The notes under the pieces: model-generated
Database searches by the model: none
What the model saw: the letters and a program-made list of their open reading frames with translations, nothing else
What the model was told of the DNA's origin: nothing
Made by a program: the position numbers and the translations under genes
From: Pseudomonas reidholzensis
GTDB lineage: Bacteria > Pseudomonadota > Gammaproteobacteria > Pseudomonadales > Pseudomonadaceae
Assembly: GCF_900536025.1 (NCBI RefSeq)
Contig: NZ_UNOZ01000035.1
Location: 1 to 64,000, forward strand
Reading direction: 5' to 3'
Length of the DNA stretch: 64,000 nt
Shown: in pieces, positions 1-8,448 of the stretch
Numbering within the stretch: the first letter of the stretch is position 1
Layout: every line of letters begins with the position of its first letter

Positions 1-113
1 GAATCGGCTGTGGCGGGGTGAGCACAAAAAAGTTCTTCACTGATTATTGGGATAGTTGCCGGTGGGGGCGGTGTCGATTGTTGAGCTGATCCGGTTGATG
101 TGGTGGCACTTAT

Positions 114-334
114 GGCCCCTTCCGCCCTTACGGCGGGTCACTTTTTTTCTTGGAAAAAAGTAACCAAAAACCGCTGGCTCCCACATCCGGCCCTCCGCTG
201 CGCTGCGGGTTCCCTCACTCCGGCCTTGCTCCCGCGTGGACCGGGCTGTAGGGGCCTTCCTGGCCCCCAGCCCTTGCCGGCCTTCCTGGCCGTCACCCCG
301 CTCCGCAAGACCTCCGTTCGGCCTCCTGAGGTCG
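114..334 (+). repeat. Left arm of a long inverted repeat (about 221 bp)
   Basis: This arm is matched, in reverse complement and with roughly nine bases in ten identical by eye, by 627-848. Its outer end carries GGCCCCTTCCGCCCTTACGG followed by a short hairpin, GGTCAC-T7-CTTGG-A6-GTAACC; its inner end reads CCTCCTGAGGTCG. The open frames that cross it are low-complexity arginine/proline/glycine strings without ribosome sites, so I take the arm as non-coding. It resembles the intergenic repeats scattered in P. putida/P. fluorescens genomes (inference). Confidence 0.85.
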
Positions 335-398
335 CCAAGTTACGGGTGGCGCCTGGGCTGGCGTTATCTTCGATAGTGGCAATGGTGGTGGATAGTTT

Positions 399-493
399 GG
401 CCTCTTCGCGGGCAAGCCCGCTCCCACAGGTACCGCGTCGCTCTGAAGGTGTGCGGAGATCCTGTGGGAGCGGGCTTGCCCCGCGAAGAGGCC
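399..493. repeat. REP pair (BIME-like) at the centre of the inverted repeat
   Basis: Two REP elements face each other: 399-430 (core CGCGGGCAAGCCCGC, ending CTCCCACAGG) and 461-493 (its reverse complement with one extra base). The GCGGGCAAGCCCGC core and CCTGTGGGAG flank are the typical P. putida REP signature. The pair sits almost exactly midway between the two 221-bp arms. Confidence 0.9.
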
Positions 494-626
494 GGAACTG
501 CCAATGCAAGTTCTGGCGCTGACGCGCTATACCGCCCTTATAAACAAGCGAGAGCGAAGCGATTCGCCAGCCGTTGCCCTGGCCCTTGATCTTGCTGTTG
601 ATCTGGCTCGTGATCTTGATCTACTG

Positions 627-848
627 CGACTTCAGGAGGCCGAGCGGAGGTCTTGCGAAGCGAGGTGACGGCCAGGAAGGCCGGCAAGGGCTGCGGGCCA
701 GGAAGGCCCGTACAGCCCGGTCCTCGCGGGAGCAAGACCGGAGTGAGGGAACCCGTAGCGCAGCGAAGGGCCGGATGTAGGAGCAAAGAATTTTTGGTTA
801 CTTTTTTTTCGACTGAAAAAAGTGACCCGCCGTAAGGGCGGAAGGGGC
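627..848 (-). repeat. Right arm of the long inverted repeat
   Basis: Reverse complement of 114-334 with about one indel and scattered substitutions; the outer end again has the GTCACTTTTTT/AAAAGTAACC hairpin next to CCGCCGTAAGGGCGG. Together with the left arm and the REP pair it makes a 735-bp structure that could fold into one large cruciform. No protein can be supported here. Bases 1-113, 335-398, 494-626 and 849-930 show no other feature. Confidence 0.85.
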
Positions 849-935
849 CAGTGGCCGCGCCACAACGAATGGATATGCTCGCCAATCCCAACACACCAGC
901 ACCAGTCACCCAACACCCAACACCTCATGAAAAAC

Positions 936-962
936 AAAAAACCGGCACAAGGCCGGTTTTTT
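936..962 (-). terminator. Rho-independent terminator after trxB
   Basis: A-rich tract, stem ACCGGC (941-946), five-base loop, GCCGGT (952-957), then T6. It can act in both directions; the reverse-strand reading ends trxB 36 bp after its stop codon. Confidence 0.85.
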
Positions 963-997
963 GTCATACCTGGCAGTTCACCTGCCCACCACTAACC

Positions 998-1960
998 TCA
1001 GAACGAGGCGTTAGCCAGGCCGTCCAGGTAGCGCTCGACATCCAGTGCAGCCATGCAACCCGCACCGGCCGAGGTGATCGCCTGGCGATAAACGTGGTCT
1101 GCCACGTCACCCGCGGCAAACACGCCCTCGACGTTGGTCGCGGTAGCGTTGCCTTCACGGCCGCCATGAACCACCAGGTAGCCGTCTTTCAACGTCAGCT
1201 GGCCTTCGAACAGCGAGGTGTTCGGGGTGTGGCCGATCGCGATGAACACACCATCAACGGTGATCTCGTCGCTGCTGCCGTCGTTGTTTTTCAGGCGCGC
1301 ACCGGTAACACCCATCTTGTCACCCAGCACTTCGTCCAGGGTGGCGTTGAGCTTGAGCTCGATCTTGCCTTCGGCCACGCGGGCGTTGAGCTTGTCGACC
1401 AGGATCTTCTCGGCGCGGAAGGTCTCGCGACGGTGCACCAGGGTCACCTTGCTGGCGATGTTAGCCAGGTACAGCGCCTCTTCGACGGCCGTGTTGCCAC
1501 CACCGACCACGGCCACCGGCTTGTTGCGATAGAAGAAACCATCGCAGGTCGCGCAGGCGGAAACGCCCTTGCCCATGAATGCCTCTTCCGACGGCAGGCC
1601 CAGGTAACGGGCGCTGGCACCGGTGGCGACGATCAGCGCGTCACAGGTGTAAGTGCCGCTGTCGCCCTGCAGGCTGAACGGCTTGTTGGCCAGGTCGACG
1701 GCGTTGATGTGGTCGAAGACGATCTCGGTCTCGAAACGCTCGGCGTGTTCCTGCATGCGCTGCATCAGGGCCGGGCCGGTCAGGCCATGCGGGTCGCCCG
1801 GCCAGTTGTCGACTTCGGTGGTGGTGGTCAACTGGCCGCCAGCCTGCATGCCGGTGATCAGCAGAGGCTTGAGGTTGGCGCGGGCGGCATACACCGCAGC
1901 GCTGTAACCGGCAGGGCCGGAACCGAGAATGATCACCCGCGAATGACGTACTTCAGACAT
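998..1960 (-). CDS. trxB: Thioredoxin reductase TrxB
   Basis: Cytoplasmic FAD flavoenzyme that passes electrons from NADPH to thioredoxin. The 320-residue product has the N-terminal FAD-binding GSGPAG (13-18), the redox pair CATC (C136 and C139), the NADPH-binding GGGNTAVEEA after it, and the C-terminal FAD motif FAAGDV. Length is normal for the bacterial low-molecular-weight enzyme. I start at MSEVRH because the upstream in-frame extension is low complexity and unlike the family; a purine-rich GGAGTTCGAC lies just before this ATG. It is transcribed alone, divergently from cysZ. Confidence 0.97.
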   Translation of the reverse strand: MSEVRHSRVIILGSGPAGYSAAVYAARANLKPLLITGMQAGGQLTTTTEVDNWPGDPHGLTGPALMQRMQEHAERFETEIVFDHINAVDLANKPFSLQGDSGTYTCDALIVATGASARYLGLPSEEAFMGKGVSACATCDGFFYRNKPVAVVGGGNTAVEEALYLANIASKVTLVHRRETFRAEKILVDKLNARVAEGKIELKLNATLDEVLGDKMGVTGARLKNNDGSSDEITVDGVFIAIGHTPNTSLFEGQLTLKDGYLVVHGGREGNATATNVEGVFAAGDVADHVYRQAITSAGAGCMAALDVERYLDGLANASF

Positions 1961-2283
1961 GTCGAACTCCTGTCGAGCGCACCGCACGGGGGTCGGCTGT
2001 GGATAGCCGGCGGCGGCGGCAGCTGGAAAAAAGGGACCCACGCAGCACTTGGGGAAGGCTAAAACGCACGGATCCGGAAACCTTTGAATGAGCGAACTGT
2101 AACGAGGTCGCAGAGATTAAGGAAATATCCTCCGACAATCCACCTTATAGACAGGCTCTATGCATGTTGAAAACCGATAGAAATTGCCCACAGGCTTTTG
2201 TTACAGCCCGTTTCCCAGCGACCGCCCGCCTTTCGTCGAAAGGCCAAACTCGGTAAGGTCAGCGCGTTTTCCTTATTCGGAGC
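1961..2283. other. Divergent trxB/cysZ intergenic region
   Basis: These 323 bp separate the two divergent starts and must hold both promoters. I see no convincing ORF, no tRNA and no strong palindrome; a TATAGA-like hexamer lies near 2145 but I cannot assign it to a promoter with confidence. Confidence 0.5.
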
Positions 2284-3018
2284 ATGTCGATGCAAGCCCC
2301 CGTTCTTTCTGGCCCGCAGTACCTGCGTGAAGGGCTGAAGCTGATCCTGAGCCCGAACCTGCGGCTGTTCGTCCTGCTGCCGCTGGCGATCAACCTGCTG
2401 CTGTTCGGCGGCCTGGTGTATGTCGCCGGCCATCAGTTCAGCCTGTGGGTCGATGCGTTGATGCCGACCTTGCCCGACTGGCTGAGCTTTCTCACCTACC
2501 TGATCTGGCCGCTGTTCGTCGCACTGGTGATCCTGATGGTGTTTTTCACCTTTACCCTGGTGGCGAACATCATCGCGGCGCCGTTCAACGGCTTCCTGGC
2601 GGAGAAGGTCGAGGTGGTGCTGCGCGGTGAAGACACCTTCCCGGCGTTCAGCTGGGGCGAGCTGGTGGCGATGGTGCCGCGCACCTTTGGGCGCGAGATG
2701 CGCAAGCTGGGCTACTTCCTGCCGCGGGCGATCGGCCTGTTCATCCTGTCGTTCATCCCGGTGGTGAACGTGATCGCCGCACCGCTGTGGCTGATCTTCG
2801 GCGTGTGGATGATGGCCATCCAGTACATCGACTACCCGGCGGACAACAACAAGATGAGCTGGCAGGACATGCTCGCCTGGCTGCGCCAGAAGCGCTGGCA
2901 GAGCATGGGCTTTGGCGGCATCACCTACCTGGCGTTGCTGATTCCGTTCGTCAACATCGTCATGATGCCGGCGGCGGTGGCGGGTGCGACGCTGTTCTGG
3001 GTGCGCGAGCGTAACTGA
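2284..3018 (+). CDS. cysZ: Sulfate transporter CysZ
   Basis: Inner-membrane protein that brings sulfate into the cell for cysteine synthesis. The 244 residues begin with the CysZ-type N terminus (GPQYLREGLKLILSPNLRLF) followed by four or more hydrophobic segments (about 28-50, 75-105, 150-185 and 215-240), the usual CysZ layout and length (family about 250). The ATG at 2284 follows a TTCGGAGC site. Its head-to-head position with trxB is the standard arrangement in Pseudomonas and fits a link between sulfur uptake and thiol redox balance. Confidence 0.93.
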   Translation: MSMQAPVLSGPQYLREGLKLILSPNLRLFVLLPLAINLLLFGGLVYVAGHQFSLWVDALMPTLPDWLSFLTYLIWPLFVALVILMVFFTFTLVANIIAAPFNGFLAEKVEVVLRGEDTFPAFSWGELVAMVPRTFGREMRKLGYFLPRAIGLFILSFIPVVNVIAAPLWLIFGVWMMAIQYIDYPADNNKMSWQDMLAWLRQKRWQSMGFGGITYLALLIPFVNIVMMPAAVAGATLFWVRERN

Positions 3019-3025
3019 ACGCGAC

Positions 3026-3044
3026 GGGGCCGCTGAGCGGCCCC
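3026..3044. terminator. Hairpin between the convergent cysZ and chemoreceptor genes
   Basis: GGGGCCGC-TGA-GCGGCCCC, a perfect 8-bp stem between two converging stop codons. There is no T tract, so it may be only a barrier hairpin or an mRNA 3' end stabiliser. Confidence 0.5.
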
Positions 3045-3056
3045 TGCATGTTCGAA

Positions 3057-4373
3057 TCAGACGCTCAACTGGTTGGAAAACTGCCCGACCACTTCCACCA
3101 CCCGCTTCGCCCCGTCCTGAATCTCGACGATCACGTTGCCGGTCTCGCCGGCCAGGCTCAGGCCCTGCTCGGCCTGGCGCTTGCTGGTGTCGATGATGTC
3201 TACCGCGGCCTGGGCTAATTGCTCGTTCTGCTGCACCACCCGGGCAATCTCCTCGGTCGCGGTACTGGTGCGCGAGGCCAACTGGCGCACCTCGTCGGCC
3301 ACCACCGCAAAGCCACGCCCCTGCTCACCGGCGCGCGCTGCCTCGATGGCCGCGTTGAGCGCCAGCAGGTTGGTCTGCCCGGCGATGTCACTGATGGTCT
3401 TGATGATCGAGCCGATCACCCGCGACTGGGTGTCGAGCGCCTGGATACCGTCGGCCGCCTGCTGCATGGACGCCTCCAGGCCGCGCATCACACTGACCGT
3501 CTGGGTGACCACCTCAGTCGCTTTGCGGGCACTGGTGTCGGTGCCCAGCGAGGTGGTGTAAGCGACGTCGGCAGCGTGCGCCACGGCCTGTTCCTGGTTG
3601 ACCTGGTCAGTGATGACGGTGGCGAACTTGACCACTTTGTACAGCACGTCGTGGGCATCGATGATCGGGTTGTAGGACGCCTCGAGCCAGACCACGCGAC
3701 CATGGGCGTCGATACGCTTGAAGCGTTCGGCGATGTACTCGCCGCGACGCAGCTTGTCCCAGAACGCCTGATAACCCGCCGAGGCGGCCTCTTCCGGTTC
3801 GCAGAACATACGATGGTGCTTGCCGCGGACTTGCTCGAGGCGATAGCCCATGGTGTCGAGGAAGCGCGGGTTGGCCGTCAGCACCGTGCCGTCGAGGCTG
3901 AACTCGATGACCGCGGTGGAGCGCATCAGCGCGTTGATCAGGCTTTCGTGCTCGCGCGAAGCTTCGATGGTGCGGGTCAGGTCACTGGAGTGCAGGGTGA
4001 AATACTTGATCCGCCCATCACTGCCCTTGACCGGCTGCAGGATCGAACGCAGCCACGCCTCTTCGCCATTGCCGCGCAGCAGGCGGAACGCGCCGTTGAG
4101 ATGCTCGCCGCGGGTGATGGCGCTTTTCATGCGCTGGTAGAAGTCGAGCTTCTTCACATGCGCCGGGACGATCTCTTCGATGTTGCGGCCGATCAGTTGC
4201 TCGGCCCGGTAGGCCATTTCGTTCTCGAAGTTGCGGTTGACCGTTTCGATGCGCCCCTGCGGGTCGAGCTGAAGCACCAGCATCTCGCTGTCGAGGCTGC
4301 TGTTGACCTGCTCCATCGACATCAGGTCTTCACGCAACTGCTGGATTTCTTTCTTGAGCTTGCTGTTGAACAT
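3057..4373 (-). CDS. Soluble PAS-PAS methyl-accepting chemotaxis protein, BdlA type
   Basis: A 438-residue cytoplasmic receptor: short N-terminal helix, PAS domain 1 (about 25-135), PAS domain 2 (about 150-265), then the chemoreceptor signalling helix hairpin. The conserved tip reads LLALNAAIEAARAGEQGRGF followed by AVVADEVRQLA, which contacts CheA/CheW. There is no membrane segment. This domain order matches Pseudomonas BdlA, which controls biofilm dispersal, and Aer-like energy sensors; PAS cofactor cannot be told by eye. I start at MFNSKLKKE (4373) because the seven-residue extension has no support. It is transcribed divergently from the glycosyltransferase. Confidence 0.85.
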   Translation of the reverse strand: MFNSKLKKEIQQLREDLMSMEQVNSSLDSEMLVLQLDPQGRIETVNRNFENEMAYRAEQLIGRNIEEIVPAHVKKLDFYQRMKSAITRGEHLNGAFRLLRGNGEEAWLRSILQPVKGSDGRIKYFTLHSSDLTRTIEASREHESLINALMRSTAVIEFSLDGTVLTANPRFLDTMGYRLEQVRGKHHRMFCEPEEAASAGYQAFWDKLRRGEYIAERFKRIDAHGRVVWLEASYNPIIDAHDVLYKVVKFATVITDQVNQEQAVAHAADVAYTTSLGTDTSARKATEVVTQTVSVMRGLEASMQQAADGIQALDTQSRVIGSIIKTISDIAGQTNLLALNAAIEAARAGEQGRGFAVVADEVRQLASRTSTATEEIARVVQQNEQLAQAAVDIIDTSKRQAEQGLSLAGETGNVIVEIQDGAKRVVEVVGQFSNQLSV

Positions 4374-4550
4374 TACCGCACTCCTGGAGCGCACCGGCCA
4401 TCCGAATGCATCTGCATCGGCTGCCCCCTCCCCCTTCTTGAGTGAGCTGCAATGAAATATTCACATCGCCGAACCCCGTTCGGCCGCGTGTCATGCGCCG
4501 GTCACCAGGCGGTCACATAACGGCAACCGCCCAGGCGGACACTTTTTCTC

Positions 4551-5768
4551 ATGAATACACCCTGCCTGCGCATCACCCTGGTCAGCGAAACCTTCCCACC
4601 CGAGATCAACGGCGTGGCCAATACCCTTGGCCGGCTCAGCGACGGCTTGCGTCAGCGCGGGCATCAGGTGGAGATCGTCCGCCCTCGCCAAGCCGGTGAT
4701 ACCGCCGAGCTCGAAAGCGACCAGCTGATGCTCTGCAAGGGCTGGGCGCTGCCCGGCTACCCTGGCTTGCAGTGGGGTGGGGTGTCAGTGCACAGGTTGT
4801 GCCGGCGCTGGCGCCGGCAACGGCCCGATGTGCTGTACATCGCCACCGAAGGGCCGTTGGGGCTGAGCGCGCTACGCGCCGCACGCCGGCTGAAGATCGC
4901 CGTGGTCAGCGGTTTTCATACCAACTTTGCCCAATACTCCGGGGAGTACGGCCTGGGCTTGCTGGCGCGCCTGCTGACCCACTACCTGCGCGCGTTCCAC
5001 CGGCGTACCGCGATCACCCTGGTGCCCAGCGCCAGCCAGCGCCTGGCGCTGGAGCGGCGCGGCTTCGAACGGCTCGCGTTGATGGCGCGCGGGGTCGATG
5101 CCTGCCTGTTCAACCCCGCCCGCCGCAGCCAGGCGCTGCGCGAGCAGTGGGGGCTGGCGGCGGACGATATCGCGGTGCTGCACGTCGGCCGGCTGGCCGC
5201 AGAAAAGAACCTCGGCCTGCTGCGGCCCTGCCTGCAAGCGCTGCAACAGGCTTATCCACAGCGGCGCCTGCGCCTGATCGTGGTCGGCGACGGCCCGCAG
5301 CGGGCCCACCTCGAGCAACAAGTGCCAGACGCAGTGTTCTGCGGGGCGCAGCGCGGCGAGGCACTCGCCGAGCACTACGCCAGTGGCGACCTGTTCCTGT
5401 TTCCGAGCCTGACCGAGACCTTCGGCAACGTGGTGCTCGAAGCCATGGCCTCGGGGCTCGCGGTGGTCGCTTATGACGAGGCGGCGGCCGCCCAGCACAT
5501 CCGCCACGGTCATAACGGTGCCCTGGCCATGCCCGGCGATCAGCCGGCGTTCATCGATGCGGCCTGCTGGCTGCTGGAAGAATGCGAAACCCTGCGCCGG
5601 GTGCGCCTGAATGCGCGCCAGCATGCCAGCCGCCAGGGCTGGCCGGCGATCGTCGAGCAGTTCGAAGGCTACCTCTACGCCGCCAGCCGTCAGGCCAGCA
5701 CGCAGGGCAGCCCAGCCCCTGCTGCGAGCCTGACCATCAAACCAGGGTCGCCAGCGCCTCGCGGCTGA
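4551..5768 (+). CDS. Family 4 glycosyltransferase
   Basis: The 405-residue protein has the GT-B fold: N-terminal half opening RITLVSETFPPEINGVANTL, and C-terminal half with LHVGRLAAEKNLG and the nucleotide-sugar motif SLTETFGNVVLEAMASGL, whose E-x7-E pair is the GT4 signature. Relatives include GDP-mannose-dependent alpha-mannosyltransferases, but acceptor and sugar cannot be read from sequence. No signal peptide, so it acts on the cytoplasmic side, probably on a lipid or glycan. Its last 32 bp overlap the convergent flavin oxidoreductase gene. Confidence 0.85.
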   Translation: MNTPCLRITLVSETFPPEINGVANTLGRLSDGLRQRGHQVEIVRPRQAGDTAELESDQLMLCKGWALPGYPGLQWGGVSVHRLCRRWRRQRPDVLYIATEGPLGLSALRAARRLKIAVVSGFHTNFAQYSGEYGLGLLARLLTHYLRAFHRRTAITLVPSASQRLALERRGFERLALMARGVDACLFNPARRSQALREQWGLAADDIAVLHVGRLAAEKNLGLLRPCLQALQQAYPQRRLRLIVVGDGPQRAHLEQQVPDAVFCGAQRGEALAEHYASGDLFLFPSLTETFGNVVLEAMASGLAVVAYDEAAAAQHIRHGHNGALAMPGDQPAFIDAACWLLEECETLRRVRLNARQHASRQGWPAIVEQFEGYLYAASRQASTQGSPAPAASLTIKPGSPAPRG

Positions 5769-6840
5769 ACGGCAGTACATCCTGCTCGCGCCCATCGCGG
5801 ACCTTTTCAGCCCACTGCGGATCCACCAGCAGGGCTCGGCCCACCGCGACCAGGTCGAACTCCTCGGCTTCGAGCCGGCTCAGCAAGCCTTCCAGGCTGG
5901 CCGGCTTGGCCACCTTGTCGGTGTCGACCATGAACTGCAAGAACTCGCCATCCAGGCCGACGCTACCCACGGTAATCGTCGGCTTGCCGGTGAGCTGGCG
6001 CGTCCAGCCGGCCAGGTTCAGTTCGGACCCTGGGAACTCGGGCTCCCAGAAGCGCCGGGTCGAGCAATGGAAGATGTCCACACCAGCCTCGGCCAGCGGC
6101 TTGAGGAAGGCCGCCAGTGCCTCGGGCGTTTCAACCAGGCGCGCGCTGTAGTCCTGCTGCTTCCATTGCGAGAAGCGCAGGATGATCGGAAAGTCCGGGC
6201 CCACGGCCGCGCGCACCGCTTCGATCAGCTCGATGGCGAACCGCGAGCGCGCCGCCAGGTCACCGCCGTATTGGTCCTCACGCTGGTTGCTGGCAGCCCA
6301 GAAAAACTGGTCGATCAGGTAGCCGTGGGCAGCGTGGATCTCCACGCCGTCCATGCCGATGGCCTGGGCATCCCGGGCGGCACTGGCGAAAGCGTCTATC
6401 ACCTCACGGATGTCAGCCTGGCTCATCTCGTGCACCAGCACCTTGCCGTCCTTGCCCTTGCCGCTCGGGCCATAGGCCGGCACCGTGCCATCCGGCTCGG
6501 TGCCCAGGCGCCGCACGCTGCCCACGTGCCACAGCTGCGGCACGATGCGCCCGCCCTCGGCGTGCACCGCATCGACTACGCGCTTCCAGCCGGCCAAGGC
6601 ATCTTCCCCGTGAAACCGGGGCACATTGGCGTAGCCGTTGGCGGCCTTGTGATCGACCGTGGTGCCTTCGGTGATGATCAGGCCGACGCCTGCGGCTGCG
6701 CGGCGGCGGTAGTATTCGACCACGCCATCGTTAGGCACGCCGCCCGGGCTGAAGGTGCGGGTCATGGGCGCCATGACCACACGCGTCGGCAAGCTGAGGG
6801 TGCCCAAGGTGAAGGGTTGGAACAGCGGATGGGTGGACAT
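5737..6840 (-). CDS. NADH:flavin oxidoreductase, Old Yellow Enzyme family
   Basis: A 367-residue FMN TIM-barrel enzyme of the OYE/alkene reductase family, which reduces activated C=C bonds or nitro groups with NAD(P)H. Visible motifs: RVVMAPMTRTF near the N terminus, LIITEGT, the substrate/flavin pair in GVEIHAAHGYLIDQFFW (IHAAH), and the C-terminal VAVGRALLVDPQW. Length is normal. It lies downstream of gpx on the same strand with a 159-bp gap that contains its own palindrome (6905-6922), so it is probably separately controlled, as many OYE genes are by TetR or LysR repressors. Confidence 0.9.
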   Translation of the reverse strand: MSTHPLFQPFTLGTLSLPTRVVMAPMTRTFSPGGVPNDGVVEYYRRRAAAGVGLIITEGTTVDHKAANGYANVPRFHGEDALAGWKRVVDAVHAEGGRIVPQLWHVGSVRRLGTEPDGTVPAYGPSGKGKDGKVLVHEMSQADIREVIDAFASAARDAQAIGMDGVEIHAAHGYLIDQFFWAASNQREDQYGGDLAARSRFAIELIEAVRAAVGPDFPIILRFSQWKQQDYSARLVETPEALAAFLKPLAEAGVDIFHCSTRRFWEPEFPGSELNLAGWTRQLTGKPTITVGSVGLDGEFLQFMVDTDKVAKPASLEGLLSRLEAEEFDLVAVGRALLVDPQWAEKVRDGREQDVLPFSREALATLV

Positions 6841-6904
6841 GGGGCGCTCCCTGGTGAGTGAGGAATGCGCCTGAGCTTAGGGGCTGATCGACGGAGGGCA
6901 CAGC

Positions 6905-6922
6905 ATCATTGATTCAAATGAT
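6905..6922 (-). promoter_or_regulatory. Candidate operator upstream of the OYE gene
   Basis: ATCATT-N6-AATGAT, an AT-rich inverted repeat 65 bp upstream of the OYE start in otherwise GC-rich DNA. The arms are only six bases, so it is a suggestion, not a proven site; no regulator gene lies next to it. Confidence 0.4.
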
Positions 6923-6999
6923 CGGCAGGTATCCAAGGGTTTGAGACTGGGGCAGCTTGGCGGGCGCTGACACGACACAGGCCTCACTGCCCAGGCAAT

Positions 7000-7482
7000 C
7001 TAGCCCAGTGCCTTCTCGATCGCTTGCAGCACGGTCGGATCATCCGGCGCCGTACGCGGGGCGAAACGGGCCAGGACGCGGCCATCCTTGCCGACCAGGA
7101 ACTTCTCGAAGTTCCAGCTGATATCCCCAGGGTACTCGGCGCCCTCACCCGCCAGCAGACGGTACAACGGATGGCGCTGCGGCCCGTTCACTTCGAGCTT
7201 GCCGCTCAACGGAAAGCTCACGCCATAGTTGAGGCTGCAGAAATCCTGGATGTCTTTCTCGCTGCCGGGCTCCTGCCCAGCGAACTGGTTGCAGGGCAGG
7301 CCAAGCACACTGAAGCCCTTGCCCTTGTACTGCTGGTACAACGATTCAAGCGGTGCATACTGCGGCGTCAGGCCACACTTGGAGGCGACATTGACCACCA
7401 GCACCACCTGGCCCTTGAACGGAGCAAGGGGCAGGTCCTTGCCGTCCAACGCCTTCAACGTCAGGTCGTGAAATGCACTCAT
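7000..7482 (-). CDS. Glutathione/thioredoxin peroxidase, Gpx family
   Basis: A 160-residue thiol peroxidase that reduces hydroperoxides. The peroxidatic cysteine is C36 in VNVASKCGLTPQY; the partner residues are in LGLPCNQFAGQEPG (Gln) and SWNFEKFLV (Trp and Asn). Bacterial members of this family, with cysteine instead of selenocysteine and a second cysteine in LPCNQF, usually accept electrons from thioredoxin, so the 'glutathione' name may be misleading. No signal peptide, hence cytoplasmic. It precedes the OYE gene and follows slyD on the same strand. Confidence 0.93.
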   Translation of the reverse strand: MSAFHDLTLKALDGKDLPLAPFKGQVVLVVNVASKCGLTPQYAPLESLYQQYKGKGFSVLGLPCNQFAGQEPGSEKDIQDFCSLNYGVSFPLSGKLEVNGPQRHPLYRLLAGEGAEYPGDISWNFEKFLVGKDGRVLARFAPRTAPDDPTVLQAIEKALG

Positions 7483-7628
7483 GATGACTTCCCCTCTCAG
7501 GTTCCCGGTTGTCGCTGGGGCGAAAACCGCCCACTAAAAAGGCGCGCGGTCAAACCGTCAACCCTCCCATGGAGGGCAAGTACGGCTTGCCCGAGCGCCT
7601 GGCGACTCTCTGAGCTTAGCGCAGAAAA

Positions 7629-8114
7629 TCAGTGCTGATGACCACCTTCGCCATGGACGTGGCGGTGCGCGATTTCTTCTTCGCTGGCATCACGTACGTC
7701 GACAACCTTGACCTGGAAGGTCAGGCGCTGGCCGGCCAGCGGGTGGTTGCCGTCGACGGTCACGTCGTCGCCGTCGAGGTCACGGATGGTGACGATCTGC
7801 ATTTGGCCGTCCGGCGCGGAAGCGTGGAACTGCATGCCCACTTCCAGCTCGTCGACGCCTTCGAACATGCTGCGGTTGAGGGTGCTGACCAGCTCGGCCA
7901 GGTACTCGCCGTAGGCGTCTTCAGGTTCGATGGTGACGTTCAGCTCGTCGCCAGCCTGTTTGCCTTCGAGGGCTTTTTCCAGGCCTGGGATGATGTTGCC
8001 AGCACCGTGCAGGTAAACCAGCGGCGCGCCGCCGGCGGAGCTGTCAATGACCTCCCCGGCGTCGTTGGTCAGGGTATAGTCGATGGAGACAGCCTTGTTG
8101 GCGGCGATCGGCAT
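7629..8114 (-). CDS. slyD: FKBP-type peptidyl-prolyl isomerase SlyD
   Basis: A 161-residue folding helper with an FKBP domain split by the insert-in-flap chaperone domain. The N terminus AANKAVSIDYTLTNDAGEVI and the segment LVYLHGAGNIIPGLEKALEG are typical of SlyD; the C terminus ends in a short histidine-rich tail (HRHVHGEGGHQH) able to bind nickel or other metals, shorter than in E. coli. I place the start at 8114 (MPIAANK) because the upstream extension is not conserved in kind. The opposite-strand DUF3565 gene starts about 15 bp away. Confidence 0.93.
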   Translation of the reverse strand: MPIAANKAVSIDYTLTNDAGEVIDSSAGGAPLVYLHGAGNIIPGLEKALEGKQAGDELNVTIEPEDAYGEYLAELVSTLNRSMFEGVDELEVGMQFHASAPDGQMQIVTIRDLDGDDVTVDGNHPLAGQRLTFQVKVVDVRDASEEEIAHRHVHGEGGHQH

Positions 8115-8128
8115 GGGGGCGAGACCTT

Positions 8129-8398
8129 TTGCAAAAGAATGTAGAGCGGACAAGTGTAACCAAGGCATCGCCCGATTGCGAACACCCGGCCAATGTTGGC
8201 CGGCCCGTCAGTCGGGTCAGCGGCTTTCACCAGGACGCTGACGGCCACTGGGTGGTCGACCTGTCCTGCGGGCACACCCAGCACCTGCGCCACCAGCCGC
8301 CCTGGCAGGCGCGGCCGTGGGTGCTCGATGCCGCGCAGCGCGAACAGCGGATCGGGCAGATTTTCGCCTGTGGATGGTGCGCACGCGCGGTCGATTAG
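8129..8398 (+). CDS. DUF3565 family protein
   Basis: Up to 89 residues, with the characteristic block GFHQDADGHWVVDLSCGHTQ, then HLRHQPPWQARPW and a closing CGWC pair; the Cys and His residues suggest a metal site. Function is unknown. No ATG or GTG lies before the conserved block, so the start is probably the TTG at 8129, or another rare start close by; the first 25 residues are uncertain. It runs in front of pta and may share its transcript. Confidence 0.75.
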   Translation: MQKNVERTSVTKASPDCEHPANVGRPVSRVSGFHQDADGHWVVDLSCGHTQHLRHQPPWQARPWVLDAAQREQRIGQIFACGWCARAVD

Positions 8399-8448
8399 CG
8401 ATACCCTTGGCGATTGTTCCTTGCACCGCTTTATTCCGAGAAGCACGC

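Noticed and set aside
100..909. Open frames of 60-140 codons on both strands across the inverted repeat
   Set aside because: They are mirror-like translations of the repeat arms, low complexity and without ribosome sites.
851..2062. 403-codon forward frame antisense to trxB
   Set aside because: Complete overlap with a certain gene; composition is that of an antisense shadow (Ala, Gly, Val, His rich).
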